DNA from: Staphylococcus haemolyticus
GTDB taxonomy: Bacteria; Bacillota; Bacilli; Staphylococcales; Staphylococcaceae
NCBI RefSeq assembly: GCF_006094395.1
Contig: NZ_CP035291.1
Coordinates: 2,356,001 to 2,420,000, forward strand
Reading direction: 5' to 3'
DNA length: 64,000 nt
Of this stretch, positions 1-13,759 are shown piece after piece. The stretch's first letter is position 1. Every line of letters begins with the position of its first letter. The translations under genes and the position numbers were made by a program. Under the pieces are notes generated by a model. It did not search any database. It was not told the DNA's origin and worked only from the letters and a program-made list of their open reading frames with translations.

Positions 1-963
1 AGCTAATTCAACGTATATACCCATTTGTTCAAACCATGTTTGTATTTCAAATCCAGAATACCCTTGATACTGAATTAATAATTTTAAAGGATCACTTACA
101 CAAATAGTAGTTAATCCAGTCATATTTAGCGTATCAATAAGTTTCTTTCTTTTCTCAAAAAATAGCGTACTATCGTAATCAACATAAAATTGATGTGCTA
201 GCTCAAGACTGGCCATCACTAAATATGAAGGACTAGAAGTCTGAAAGTATCCTAGATATCGCACTATTTCATCTTTCAATGGCGCATCTTTATGAATAAA
301 CAACATAGATCCCATCGTGAGTGCGGGCAATGTCTTGTGATAAGACTGCACAACATAATCCGCGCCACTTTCAAGTGCAGACTTTGGAAAGTTTTTTAAA
401 TTAAAATGTGCACCATGTGCCTCATCAACTAATACTGGTATAGCTTCACGATGTGCTCTATCTACAAATGCTCTGATATCAAAGCATTCACCATAATAGT
501 TTGGATAGGTTACAATAGCTAACTTCTGATTATTAAATGTCATACTTTGTGTGTCTGGACCTAAATATTGACTACTATCATTACTCTTAGTCATTGCTAT
601 TATATCAGCAGGTTGCTGTACAATATCCAATCCATGAAAGACTGATTTGTGCACATTACGACTAATCAAATAATTTCCTTTTAATTTTGAAAATGACTGT
701 ATCACTGATAAAATTCCTGAGGTTGTTCCATTAATTAAGAAATATGCGTCATAGTCCGGGTGTTTATGAATATGTTGCATACTTTTTAATATGATATCTT
801 CAGGGTGATGTAAATCATCAAGCCCTGTGATTTCAGTCATGTCCATTTTAAAGTCCAAATTTTTTACATTACCGATTGTTCCATTTTTGTGACCAGGTAC
901 ATGTAATGAAATAGCATTTTCATTAATCAATTGAGATAATTTATGAAAAATTGGAAGTTCCAT
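1..963 (-). CDS. Orn/Lys/Arg decarboxylase family protein (partial, C-terminus beyond window)
   Basis: N-terminal 321 residues of a PLP-dependent fold-type I decarboxylase of the ornithine/lysine/arginine group. Visible: the HVPGHKNG segment near residue 21, the cofactor-contacting DEAHGAHF at 180-187, and the QSYHKTL motif with the likely PLP lysine at about residue 210. The start is the ATG at 961-963, with only a weak purine-rich SD upstream. The gene runs off the left edge, so the C-terminal domain is not seen. In S. aureus a homologue sits between the rRNA operon and tmk, matching this position. The substrate (arginine, lysine or ornithine) cannot be told from sequence. The adjacent speG suggests a polyamine connection, which is inference. 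Confidence 0.88.
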   Translation of the reverse strand, partial: MELPIFHKLSQLINENAISLHVPGHKNGTIGNVKNLDFKMDMTEITGLDDLHHPEDIILKSMQHIHKHPDYDAYFLINGTTSGILSVIQSFSKLKGNYLISRNVHKSVFHGLDIVQQPADIIAMTKSNDSSQYLGPDTQSMTFNNQKLAIVTYPNYYGECFDIRAFVDRAHREAIPVLVDEAHGAHFNLKNFPKSALESGADYVVQSYHKTLPALTMGSMLFIHKDAPLKDEIVRYLGYFQTSSPSYLVMASLELAHQFYVDYDSTLFFEKRKKLIDTLNMTGLTTICVSDPLKLLIQYQGYSGFEIQTWFEQMGIYVELA

Positions 964-986
964 ATTATACACACTTTCTTAATTGT

Positions 987-1517
987 TTAGCGCACTTGCG
1001 ATAAATCATCACCATTGCGTTGCTCAATCCACTTTGTTTTCAATAGTCCCATGACATAACAATCTTTATACTTTCCTTGAGTATAAAAATGTTCTTTTAA
1101 TTCACCTTCTATAATGAAACCTGCTTTTTTATATATGTGCACTGCTTTTTCATTATTCACATCCACATATAAATAAACTTTATTCAGGTTCAAGACTAAA
1201 AAGGCATAATCAATTGCCATTTTAAATGCTTTTTTAGCATAGCCTTTATTTCCAAATTGTGAATCTATAATAATTTGAATTTCACAATTTCTATGTACAA
1301 AGTTAATTTCCACTAGTTCTACAACACCGATAGACGTGTGATCGTCTTCAATAATGAATCTTCTCTCTGATTCATCTAAAATATGCTTTTGATATAACGT
1401 TTTTAACTCACTTAATGATTCATACGGTTCTTCAAACCAGTAAGACATAATCGTGTATTCGTTATTGAGATGATGTACAAATTGTAAATCTGTTTCTTCT
1501 AACGCTCTAATTTTCAT
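987..1517 (-). CDS. speG: Spermidine N-acetyltransferase SpeG
   Basis: A 176-residue GNAT acetyltransferase. It transfers acetyl from acetyl-CoA to spermidine/spermine, which detoxifies polyamines. It closely resembles enterobacterial SpeG: YWFEEPYE near the N-terminus, ERRFIIE, the VELVEINFVHR strand, and a Q/RxxGxG/A-type acetyl-CoA loop (QFGNKGYAKKAF). ATG at 1515-1517 is chosen because AGGAGT lies 7 bases upstream; an upstream in-frame GTG at 1524-1526 would sit too close to that SD. It lies 23 bp upstream of the decarboxylase on the same strand and is probably co-transcribed. S. aureus core genomes lack speG, so this native copy is notable. Confidence 0.88.
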   Translation of the reverse strand: MKIRALEETDLQFVHHLNNEYTIMSYWFEEPYESLSELKTLYQKHILDESERRFIIEDDHTSIGVVELVEINFVHRNCEIQIIIDSQFGNKGYAKKAFKMAIDYAFLVLNLNKVYLYVDVNNEKAVHIYKKAGFIIEGELKEHFYTQGKYKDCYVMGLLKTKWIEQRNGDDLSQVR

Positions 1518-1662
1518 TCTTAGCACTCCTTTAATTACAGTGTAGACAAGCGATTTAACTAAGTAAAGTAACTCAATACTTTAGTTTTAAACACTTACTC
1601 TTCGTAAAGCTACTACATTTTGATTTATTGATTTCATTAAACCTTCGGTTTTGTTTTTGTGC

Positions 1663-1687
1663 ATAAAAAAAGAGACCTTTCGGTCTC
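1663..1687 (-). terminator. Terminator of the rRNA operon
   Basis: On the minus strand a GAGACC-GAAA-GGTCTC tetraloop hairpin is followed by seven T. It lies about 30 bp past the 3' end of 5S rRNA and should end the rRNA transcript. Confidence 0.9.
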
Positions 1688-1716
1688 GATATCGGCTCAT
1701 CGCATTCATACGATTT

Positions 1717-1831
1717 GCCTGGCAACGTCCTACTCTAGCGGAACGTAAATCCAACTACCATCGGCGCTAAGGAGCTTAACTTCTGTGTTCGGCATGGGAA
1801 CAGGTGTGACCTCCTTGCCATTGTCACCAGA
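1717..1831 (-). rRNA. rrf: 5S ribosomal RNA
   Basis: About 115 nt. It matches staphylococcal 5S rRNA, beginning TCTGGTGA and ending TTGCCAGGC on the minus strand, with the conserved central CCCATGCCGAACACAGAAG region. It is last in a 16S-23S-5S operon. Ends are assigned by comparison with remembered 5S sequences and may be off by 1-2 nt. Confidence 0.96.
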
Positions 1832-1904
1832 CAAGAGAATGATTATACATTCAAAACTAGATAGTAAGTAAATGATTTTGCTTCGCAAAACATTGAAATA
1901 AATT

Positions 1905-6714
<4,810 letters not shown>

Positions 6715-6840
6715 ATTTATGATGTTTGATTAGCTCATAATACTAAATAGTGTTTGTAACATTTAAGTTACTGTTTTGGAATTAACGTTGACATATTGTC
6801 ATTCAGTTTTCAATGTTCATTTTTATTACCACAAGAATTA

Positions 6841-6869
6841 ATTATACTCGCTATTAACTTTAAAGTCAA
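6841..6869 (-). promoter_or_regulatory. rRNA operon promoter P2
   Basis: Minus strand -35 TTGACT (6864-6869), 17-bp spacer, -10 TATAAT (6841-6846). It is about 130 bp upstream of 16S and is a near-consensus sigma-A promoter. Confidence 0.85.
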
Positions 6870-6934
6870 CAACTTTTTTATTAATTTTTGAAGTGTTTTA
6901 ATGTTCGTTGATTTGTTTCGCTCAACAAATATAT

Positions 6935-6963
6935 ACTATACAGGCTTTCAGTCGTTTTGACAA
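6935..6963 (-). promoter_or_regulatory. rRNA operon promoter P1
   Basis: Minus strand -35 TTGTCA (6958-6963), 17-bp spacer, -10 TATAGT (6935-6940). It lies upstream of P2, giving the tandem arrangement usual for rrn operons. Confidence 0.75.
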
Positions 6964-7146
6964 CGGTAAAAATTACACTAGCAATAATTAAAAATCTATA
7001 TTACACCCTAATAAACGGACTAAATATAGCTTTAATTAAATTTTTGTTCGTCTTTAGACCGAATTCGGAATGTATTACCCTATATTCAACATTTTATTCA
7101 CTCAAATAACAAACTTTAAAAAAATTACGATTTTTTTAAGATAAAT

Positions 7147-7189
7147 TAAAAAATCGCTATTACAAATCGAAATATAACTGTAATAGCTA
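7147..7189 (-). terminator. Terminator after recR
   Basis: On the minus strand GCTATTACA pairs with TGTAATAGC and is followed by a T-rich tract. It lies just downstream of recR and upstream of the rRNA promoters. The stretch 6970-7146 between them holds no gene. Confidence 0.65.
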
Positions 7190-7223
7190 TATTTACTGAC
7201 AATTTGTAAATAGCGACCTTATT

Positions 7224-7820
7224 TTACATTTCTGTTCTTCCGGCTATTGCTTTAGATAAAGTAACTTCATCTGCATATTCTAAATCTCCACCTACTGAAA
7301 GTCCTTGAGCTAATCTAGTTACTTTAATTCCAATAGGTTTCACTAATCTAGATATATACATTGCTGTTGATTCACCTTCTAAATTAGGATTCATTGCCAA
7401 TATTAATTCTTTAACCTCTTCATCTTTTAATCTATCTATTAAAGTTGGGATATTAATATCTTCAGGCCCAATGCCATCCATCGGGGAGATAGATCCATGC
7501 AATACATGATAGAGACCTTTGTATTCTCTCATCTTCTCCATTGCAATAACATCTTTATCATCTTCGACCACACATATAACTGAACGGTCACGTTGCTTAT
7601 CTTCGCAAATGTAGCAAGGGTCGTTTTCAGTTATATGTCCACATACACTACAATAGGTAAGCTCACGTTTAACATCTACCAAGGCTTTAGCAAATTGGAC
7701 TACATCGTCTTCTTTCATATCTAAAGTATGAAATGCCAGACGTTGAGCCGTCTTGGGACCAATGCCTGGCAGTTTCATGAAACTATCTATTAATTTAGAT
7801 ATCGGTTCTGGATAATGCAT
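7224..7820 (-). CDS. recR: Recombination mediator protein RecR
   Basis: 198 residues, the usual length. RecR works with RecO (and RecF) to load RecA at gaps during recombinational repair. Seen in order: an N-terminal helix-hairpin-helix ([15 protein letters not shown], about 17-31), a four-cysteine zinc finger ([16 protein letters not shown], about 57-72), and a Toprim domain beginning [15 protein letters not shown] start at 7818-7820, 6 bp after the ebfC stop. It is the last gene of dnaX-ebfC-recR, a conserved Gram-positive operon linking DNA polymerase III clamp loading to recombination. Confidence 0.97.
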   Translation of the reverse strand: MHYPEPISKLIDSFMKLPGIGPKTAQRLAFHTLDMKEDDVVQFAKALVDVKRELTYCSVCGHITENDPCYICEDKQRDRSVICVVEDDKDVIAMEKMREYKGLYHVLHGSISPMDGIGPEDINIPTLIDRLKDEEVKELILAMNPNLEGESTAMYISRLVKPIGIKVTRLAQGLSVGGDLEYADEVTLSKAIAGRTEM

Positions 7821-7826
7821 CTTTAA

Positions 7827-8144
7827 TTACATTCCCGGAATGTTTAAGCCTTGTGTATGCTTACCTAAACGTTCTTGAGTTAATTCGTCCGCTTTGTTCA
7901 TCGCTTCATTTGTTGCTGCTAAAACTAAATCCTGTAGCATTTCAATATCATCTGGATCTACTGCTTCTTCTTTAATTTCAACATCTACAACTTCTTTATG
8001 ACCAGTAACTGTAACTGCTACCATGCCACCACCAGCTGTGCCTACAATGCGTTCTTCTTTTAATTTTTCTTGTTCTTGAGCCATTTTCTTTTGCATTTTT
8101 TGCATTTGTTTCATCATTTGTTGCATATTTCCGCCACCGCGCAT
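7827..8144 (-). CDS. ebfC: Nucleoid-associated protein YbaB/EbfC family
   Basis: 105 residues, standard length. A small dimeric DNA-binding protein of the YbaB/EbfC family; its precise role is unsettled. Features: a Met/Gln/Lys-rich N-terminal helix ([16 protein letters not shown]), then the beta region [18 protein letters not shown] and a conserved [19 protein letters not shown] helix. The ATG is preceded by AGGAGGAAATGATATT. It lies between dnaX and recR in the conserved operon. Confidence 0.95.
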
Positions 8145-8296
8145 AATATCATTTCCTCCTTGAATGTATCGACATTATCTTTTAATTTATATTTTATTAT
8201 ACATACGTTTATATTTATTGTCATGTATCTCTGTTTCATGACCCATTTCGACAATTCGCTAGCTAAAGTAAGTTCATTCTATTCATAAAATAAATT

Positions 8297-10012
8297 CTAT
8301 TCTTCGTCTATTAAATGAACTGTTTCTTCTCCAAATAAATCACGTGCTTTCTGTGCTACATCAGTGTCTTGTTGTTCTTCTCCTTCATTAGATGGCGTTT
8401 GATTTTCTTCTTTATCGTGCTGCTTTCTACTATTAATATATTCTGTTCGTACTCTCATCCACTGATCTGAAGGAACCCCAACTACTTCAACATTCTTATT
8501 AATAATATTTCTCACTACATTTTCAATGCTAGTTCGTTTCTCATCATCTCTGTTAACAATTTCACAGTGAATTTCTTCATCAAACTGAATTAATACTCTT
8601 TTTTCACTAGCAGCTACAGGGATTGAGTTTTGCAATAAACTTACTAATGATTTTTTATCATTCTTTTTCGCATAGTCTACTACTTCTAGCCAATGTTTCT
8701 TCAATAATTGAATGTCTTCTTTATTTGCTTCGTCTAATACCTTAGCAATATTCGTCATTGAAAATGTGCCTTTATTCTGACGTTTGCCACGTGTGTTTGA
8801 TTGTGATGATTGTTGTTTGGAACTTGCTTGAGCAATACCTTGTGCTTTAAGTGTTTTCAGTTCATTTTCTAATTGTTCCATACGTTGCAATAACACTTCG
8901 TTGTTAGGTTGGGATGCAACTTGAGTCGTTGCTACATTAGTAACGGTATCAGGTTGTGATTTCACCATTTCAGCAATTTTCACTAATAGCACTTCAAAAT
9001 GAACGTTTTGATTTACACTAAATCGTATTGAAACTAATGTATCATTAATAATATCAATCATATGATAGAGCATGTCTAAATCAAAATTCATTAACGCATC
9101 AAATTCAGCGTGATTATTTACAGTTTTATTCATAATTGTATCGCGAACAAAATAAATCATGTCATTTATAAGACGATTAACTTCTTTTCCTTCAGAAATA
9201 AATTGATGATAGCGTGTAAATGCATTTTTAACATTACCATCAATGACATCTTTAAATAATTCATTTAAAGCCGCTTCATCTACACTACCTGTTACGTCTA
9301 ATGCGTCTTGTAGCGTAAGGTGCTCATCACCAAATGCGATAGCTTGGTCCATGATACTTAATGCATCTCGCATTCCACCTTCAGATGCTTTCGCAATAAA
9401 CTCAAGTGCTTCATTATCATAATCTAACTGTTGTTCTTCAGCGACAAAGCGTAAACGATCAGTAATTTGTTCAGTACCAATCGCTTTGAAGTCAAATCGT
9501 TGTGCACGCGAAATAATTGTAGGCGGGATTTTGTGTGGTTCAGTTGTAGCAAGGATAAATATGGCGTGTGCTGGTGGTTCTTCAAGCGTCTTTAATAGCG
9601 CATTAAAAGCCCCAGTTGTTAGCATATGTACCTCGTCAATAATATACACTTTATATTTCGATTCACTAGGTGCATACTTCACTTTATCTCTAATATTCCG
9701 AATCTCATCTACACCATTATTACTCGCAGCATCAATTTCGATAACATCACCATTCGTACCTTGAGTAATGCCTTTACAAATCGCACATTCATTACATGGT
9801 TCACCGTCTTGAGGATTTAAACAGTTTATCGCTTTAGCAAATACTTTAGCAATACTAGTTTTACCAGTCCCACGAGGTCCACTAAAGATATAGGCATGAG
9901 ACTGTTTACCTTTGGAAATGGCGTTACGTAACGTCTTAGTTACATGTTCTTGACCCACAACATCTTGGAAACTTTGGGGTCTAAACATTCGATACAAAGC
10001 TTGATAATTCAC
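8297..10012 (-). CDS. dnaX: DNA polymerase III subunits gamma and tau
   Basis: 571 residues, normal for staphylococcal DnaX. ATPase of the clamp loader that places the beta clamp on DNA. Features: Walker A GPRGTGKT at about 45-52, zinc-binding cysteines at 64, 73, 76 and 79, Walker B IIDEVHML at about 124-131, sensor 1 LATTEPHKIPPTI, and the SRAQRFDF arginine-finger segment. A Gln/Ser-rich linker from about 385 to 410 leads to the tau C-terminal domain. First gene of dnaX-ebfC-recR. I did not see an obvious frameshift signal for making a separate gamma product. Confidence 0.97.
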   Translation of the reverse strand: MNYQALYRMFRPQSFQDVVGQEHVTKTLRNAISKGKQSHAYIFSGPRGTGKTSIAKVFAKAINCLNPQDGEPCNECAICKGITQGTNGDVIEIDAASNNGVDEIRNIRDKVKYAPSESKYKVYIIDEVHMLTTGAFNALLKTLEEPPAHAIFILATTEPHKIPPTIISRAQRFDFKAIGTEQITDRLRFVAEEQQLDYDNEALEFIAKASEGGMRDALSIMDQAIAFGDEHLTLQDALDVTGSVDEAALNELFKDVIDGNVKNAFTRYHQFISEGKEVNRLINDMIYFVRDTIMNKTVNNHAEFDALMNFDLDMLYHMIDIINDTLVSIRFSVNQNVHFEVLLVKIAEMVKSQPDTVTNVATTQVASQPNNEVLLQRMEQLENELKTLKAQGIAQASSKQQSSQSNTRGKRQNKGTFSMTNIAKVLDEANKEDIQLLKKHWLEVVDYAKKNDKKSLVSLLQNSIPVAASEKRVLIQFDEEIHCEIVNRDDEKRTSIENVVRNIINKNVEVVGVPSDQWMRVRTEYINSRKQHDKEENQTPSNEGEEQQDTDVAQKARDLFGEETVHLIDEE

Positions 10013-10080
10013 ATCCGCACCTCCGTTAACAATTACTCTACATTATATCACGCATTATCATCTAAGTTTCAATGAATTTA

Positions 10081-10608
10081 TTAAGTCATATCAGCATCTT
10101 GCACAATGCCATGGGGGTATTCATCCAGTTGATCCCATAAGAATTTCACACGCAAAGCGGATGGATTGGTTTCTTTTGAAAAAATATTATGTTTGTCCGC
10201 CGGTTCATAACCTAATTCTTCGAAATATGCCGGGCAACATCCCACAACAATAGTCGTATAATGTTGAGATTTAGCACGTTCTTCAACAGCTTGAACTAAA
10301 GCTTTACCTAATCCCTCATTACGATATGGTTTATCTACTATAAGAGAAGCTAGTTCCAAAGCTTTGTAACGTTGGTCATCCGCTTTTAAATTAATTTCAC
10401 TGAGCATGATGTGCCCTATAATATCGCCAGCTTCATTTTTTGCAATCACTTCAAGTTCATAATTATAGTTTAATGCTCTGCGTAGTCTTGAAATGAGTTC
10501 TCTTTGCTTTTGACCAACACCCTGACCTTTGTCATCGTAACTTGATTCAATCTTATTTAATGTTTCAATATAATCCATTTCAGTTAATGTACTTAAGAAC
10601 AGTCGCAT
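10081..10608 (-). CDS. GNAT family N-acetyltransferase
   Basis: 175 residues. GNAT fold: the acetyl-CoA pyrophosphate-binding motif is YRNEGLGKALV at about 112-122, and the later strand holds IVVGCCPAYFEELGYEP. The ATG at 10606-10608 is preferred because AAAGGGGTG lies 5 bases upstream; a longer frame reaching 10683 has no SD in the right place. The C-terminal SALRVKFLWDQL part is typical of the copy found beside dnaX in other staphylococci. The acetylated substrate is unknown. Confidence 0.85.
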   Translation of the reverse strand: MRLFLSTLTEMDYIETLNKIESSYDDKGQGVGQKQRELISRLRRALNYNYELEVIAKNEAGDIIGHIMLSEINLKADDQRYKALELASLIVDKPYRNEGLGKALVQAVEERAKSQHYTTIVVGCCPAYFEELGYEPADKHNIFSKETNPSALRVKFLWDQLDEYPHGIVQDADMT

Positions 10609-10707
10609 ATTGACACCCCTTTGATTAGTCCAAGCGTTCCCCATTTTATGTTCGAACAAACCATTTTCCCATTTTATACTCATTCATACATATTCTATAC
10701 AAAAAAC

Positions 10708-10858
10708 GAGCCTGGGACAAAATCAATGTCTCAGGCTACAATTATATATTGGTAGTAGTTGACTAAATTAAAACTACACTTATAACAAGCATTTTTAATT
10801 TTAGTCAATCTTGCCAGGGCAGAACAATGAATTCATAAAGATTACTGTCCTACTCCTC
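10708..10858. repeat. Staphylococcal dispersed intergenic repeat, copy 1
   Basis: Begins GAGCCTGGGACA...TGTCTCAGGCT (an inverted repeat), continues with TTGACTAAA...TTAGTCAATC, then CTTGCCAGGGCAGAACAA, and ends CTGTCCTACTCC. The same modules in the same order occur at 33033-33195 and, shortened, at 27451-27540. The gap 10609-10913 holds only this element. Confidence 0.7.
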
Positions 10859-10913
10859 ACTTAAATTTATATTTAAAATTTTATTTGTCTCGGTTACTTT
10901 AAAAATTTAAAAA

Positions 10914-11184
10914 CCGTGCACCTTCGAATCGAGTGTGTATCACAAACGTTACCGAAGTCGACAGCTAAATCTCGGCTACCCTACGGCACATATGAGGATC
11001 CACTTAATGCTGCTTCCGTCAGGACCTGACATGATTCATGGGTTCATATTGCATAGGACCGAAATCTTCAAACACTACGTGCTTCGGGCAGACTTCACAA
11101 AAACACACCCTCAACAAAGGAATTAAGTCTCGCATAAAGCGGATTTCGAGTACAGGGAACCGCTACCTCCCCACCTAGCACGGT
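10914..11184 (-). ncRNA. ffs: Signal recognition particle RNA, large Bacillus type
   Basis: About 271 nt, the length of the B. subtilis scRNA. On the minus strand it starts near CCGTGCTAGGTGGGGAGGTA, carries the universal SRP helix 8 segment with GTCAGGTCCTGACGGAAGCA, and ends GGTGCACGGTTTTT, whose T run acts as terminator. The 5' and 3' ends (CCGTGC / GCACGG) pair. It binds Ffh for co-translational membrane targeting. Both ends are accurate to a few nt. Confidence 0.95.
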
Positions 11185-11191
11185 ACATTTT

Positions 11192-11221
11192 ATAATACTA
11201 TAAACTTTCTTCCGATTGCAA
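11192..11221 (-). promoter_or_regulatory. Promoter of SRP RNA gene
   Basis: Minus strand -35 TTGCAA (11216-11221), 18-bp spacer, -10 TATTAT (11192-11197), about 8 bp upstream of the RNA 5' end. A TATAGT at poorer spacing overlaps it. Confidence 0.6.
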
Positions 11222-11273
11222 GCGTAAAGTTTCAATTAGTAATTCAATGAATCGAAACCAGTACAATTTCATC

Positions 11274-11999
11274 TTATAATTTGTGTCGTCTTGAAAATTC
11301 TTGGAATTTAAACTCTGTCGCTAAATGCTTCGACACATTGTATTGGAATGGCATCGTATTTTTTAAATAAACGACACTTCTCACTGTTGCGGTATATGGC
11401 GGTTGTATTTTCCCAAAAACATTATATTCTCTTTCAGTAAAAGGCTCAAAGGTAATCGACTTACTTGAATAACTGATATCTAATCCTAATTGCGTTTCTA
11501 AGTAATGATATATAGAATCTTTTGCTACTGAATCCGAAATATTGGACACTATTGAAGTTAAAAAGTAATCTTCATCCAAAATTTTGACCTTTTGATTGAC
11601 GTTTCTCGTGCGTACTACATGGATTAGTACATCATCATTACTAATATTCAATTGTTTTTTAACATGAAGAACTGAGCTTGCTTTAACCAATTCGTTAATG
11701 AGCACTTCCGTTTCATGCTTGAGACCAAGTTCCTCTTGCACTTCTTTGAAGCTAATCAATTCTGAGAACGGAAACTCCGTAATACCTTGATCTATTACAA
11801 CGGACCCCTTACCCCTAATTTTTTGAATCATGCCATCATTTGCTAATAAATCCAATGCTTTTCTAACAGTCTCACGTGACGCTCCGTACAGCGTTAATAA
11901 TTCATGTTCTGAAGGTAGCTGTTGTCCGTATGTGTATTCACCCTCATGTATTCGTTGTTTAAGTTGTTCATATATTGTTATGAATTTTTGTGTTGCCAT
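11274..11999 (-). CDS. treR: Trehalose operon repressor TreR (GntR/HutC family)
   Basis: 241 residues. An N-terminal winged helix of GntR type (QLPSEHELLTLYGASRETVRKAL, about 26-48) is followed by a UTRA effector domain that in TreR binds trehalose-6-phosphate. ATG at 11997-11999 is chosen because GGAG lies 6 bases upstream; an ATG four codons earlier has no SD. Third gene of treP-treA-treR, 32 bp after treA. It is expected to bind the palindrome at 15245-15260 upstream of treP. Confidence 0.93.
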   Translation of the reverse strand: MATQKFITIYEQLKQRIHEGEYTYGQQLPSEHELLTLYGASRETVRKALDLLANDGMIQKIRGKGSVVIDQGITEFPFSELISFKEVQEELGLKHETEVLINELVKASSVLHVKKQLNISNDDVLIHVVRTRNVNQKVKILDEDYFLTSIVSNISDSVAKDSIYHYLETQLGLDISYSSKSITFEPFTEREYNVFGKIQPPYTATVRSVVYLKNTMPFQYNVSKHLATEFKFQEFSRRHKL

Positions 12000-12031
12000 T
12001 TGTTTCTCCATTACATCAATCTATTTACCTT

Positions 12032-13666
12032 TTATTGAACATTAATCACTACTGCACCAAATGGAGATATTTCACCATTTTCTATTGTACCGCTTTGAAT
12101 TATCGTCGTCCCCTCACTATAAAGGTCTTCAGGTAATTTTATTGTTTCTTTTGAAAAGTTAGCAATGACTAGCCACGTTTGGTTGTCATAATTTCGACGA
12201 TAAATGAATAACTGTGGATGTTCCATATACATCGGCTCGATATCACCATATGTGATGATATCGTGTTCATGACGTAATTTGATAAGTTCGCGATACGTGT
12301 GTAGTACAGAGGTAGTATCTTCGATTGCCGCTTCTACATTAATGTGTTCTGCATTGTTAGGAATATCAATCCATGGCGTACCTGAAGTAAAACCTGCTTG
12401 TTTCTCTGATGTCCATTGAATAGGTGTTCTAGAATTGTCACGTGATTTTTGACCTAAAATTGTTAGAACTTCACTTTCATCAATACCTTGTTGCATTAGA
12501 TTATCGTAAGCATTACGCGACTCGACATCCCGATATTGTTGAATAGAATCAAAGTGTGGATCTGTCATGCCAATTTCTTCACCTTGATAGATATAAGGTG
12601 TTCCTTGCAACATGTGTAATGCGATTGCCAACATTTTAGCACTTGCTTGACGATTCTCTTCTGTAGAATCATCGCCAAAACGAGAAACAACGCGTGGCTG
12701 ATCATGATTACACCAGAAAATCGCATTCCATCCTCCACCTTCAAATATTCCAATTTGCCAATCCATCAATATTTCTTTTAATTTTAAAAAGTCTAATTTA
12801 GCGTTCGACCACTTTTCTCCATCGACATAATCTACTTTTAAATGATGAAAATTAAAGACACTACTTAACTCTTGTCGATCTGGTCTTGTATAATTGATAC
12901 AATTATCAATTGTTGTAGAAGACATTTCTCCTACCGTCATCATATCTTTATCACCAAATGTATGACGATTAAGTTCATGGAGATATTCATGTACACGTGG
13001 ACCGTCAGTATAAAATTCTTTACCAATTTGTGGTGAATCTTTAAATTCGCCTTTTGAAATAAGATTAATTACATCAAAGCGGAAACCATCTACACCAAAT
13101 TGAATCCAATGATTAACAACCTCATATAAAGATTGTCTAACCTTTTCATTATTCCAATTTAAATCTGCTTGTGTAACATCAAATAAATGTAAATAATATT
13201 CATCCGTCTTCTCATCATATTGCCAAGCATTTCCACCAAACTTAGATTCCCAATTAGTTGGAGGGCCATCTTGAGAAGGCTTGAAGTAATAATAGTCTCG
13301 ATAAGGATTATCTTTAGAACTAATCGCTTCTTTAAACCATTGGTGTTCTGTAGACGTATGATTAATAACTATATCTAACATGACTTTTAAATCACGCTTA
13401 TGCGCTTCGCTTATTAAAGTTTCAAAATCTTCCAATGTACCAAAGCGTTCATTTATTTTTAAATAATTACTAATATCATACCCATTATCATTCATTGGAG
13501 ATTCGTAAACAGGCGTCAGCCAAATATAATCGACGCCTAAATATTGAATATAGTCCAACTTTTCAATAATACCATTTATATCGCCCTCACCATTACCTGT
13601 AGTATCGTTAAATGATTTAGGATAAATTTGATAAACTACCGATTTCTTCCAATCTTTATGTGCCAT
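12032..13666 (-). CDS. treA: Alpha,alpha-phosphotrehalase (trehalose-6-phosphate hydrolase)
   Basis: 544 residues, GH13 family. It hydrolyses cytoplasmic trehalose-6-phosphate to glucose and glucose-6-phosphate. Conserved residues: nucleophile Asp198 (DGFRFDVIN), acid/base Glu247 (TVGEMSS), His321-Asp322 (NHDQPR), and the N-terminal VYQIYPKSF and GDINGI motifs that bind calcium or shape the barrel. SD GGAAGGTGG precedes the ATG. It sits between treP and treR, so its substrate comes directly from the trehalose PTS. Also called treC in some species. Confidence 0.96.
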   Translation of the reverse strand: MAHKDWKKSVVYQIYPKSFNDTTGNGEGDINGIIEKLDYIQYLGVDYIWLTPVYESPMNDNGYDISNYLKINERFGTLEDFETLISEAHKRDLKVMLDIVINHTSTEHQWFKEAISSKDNPYRDYYYFKPSQDGPPTNWESKFGGNAWQYDEKTDEYYLHLFDVTQADLNWNNEKVRQSLYEVVNHWIQFGVDGFRFDVINLISKGEFKDSPQIGKEFYTDGPRVHEYLHELNRHTFGDKDMMTVGEMSSTTIDNCINYTRPDRQELSSVFNFHHLKVDYVDGEKWSNAKLDFLKLKEILMDWQIGIFEGGGWNAIFWCNHDQPRVVSRFGDDSTEENRQASAKMLAIALHMLQGTPYIYQGEEIGMTDPHFDSIQQYRDVESRNAYDNLMQQGIDESEVLTILGQKSRDNSRTPIQWTSEKQAGFTSGTPWIDIPNNAEHINVEAAIEDTTSVLHTYRELIKLRHEHDIITYGDIEPMYMEHPQLFIYRRNYDNQTWLVIANFSKETIKLPEDLYSEGTTIIQSGTIENGEISPFGAVVINVQ

Positions 13667-13759
13667 AGATAGCCACCTTCCATTTAATTATAGTTTAATA
13701 TGCATTAAAGACGCTCAAACACTTAATATGTGAAGTTTGAACGTCTTTAATTGTATTAA

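Noticed and set aside
10935..11126. 63-codon frame
   Set aside because: It lies inside the SRP RNA gene.
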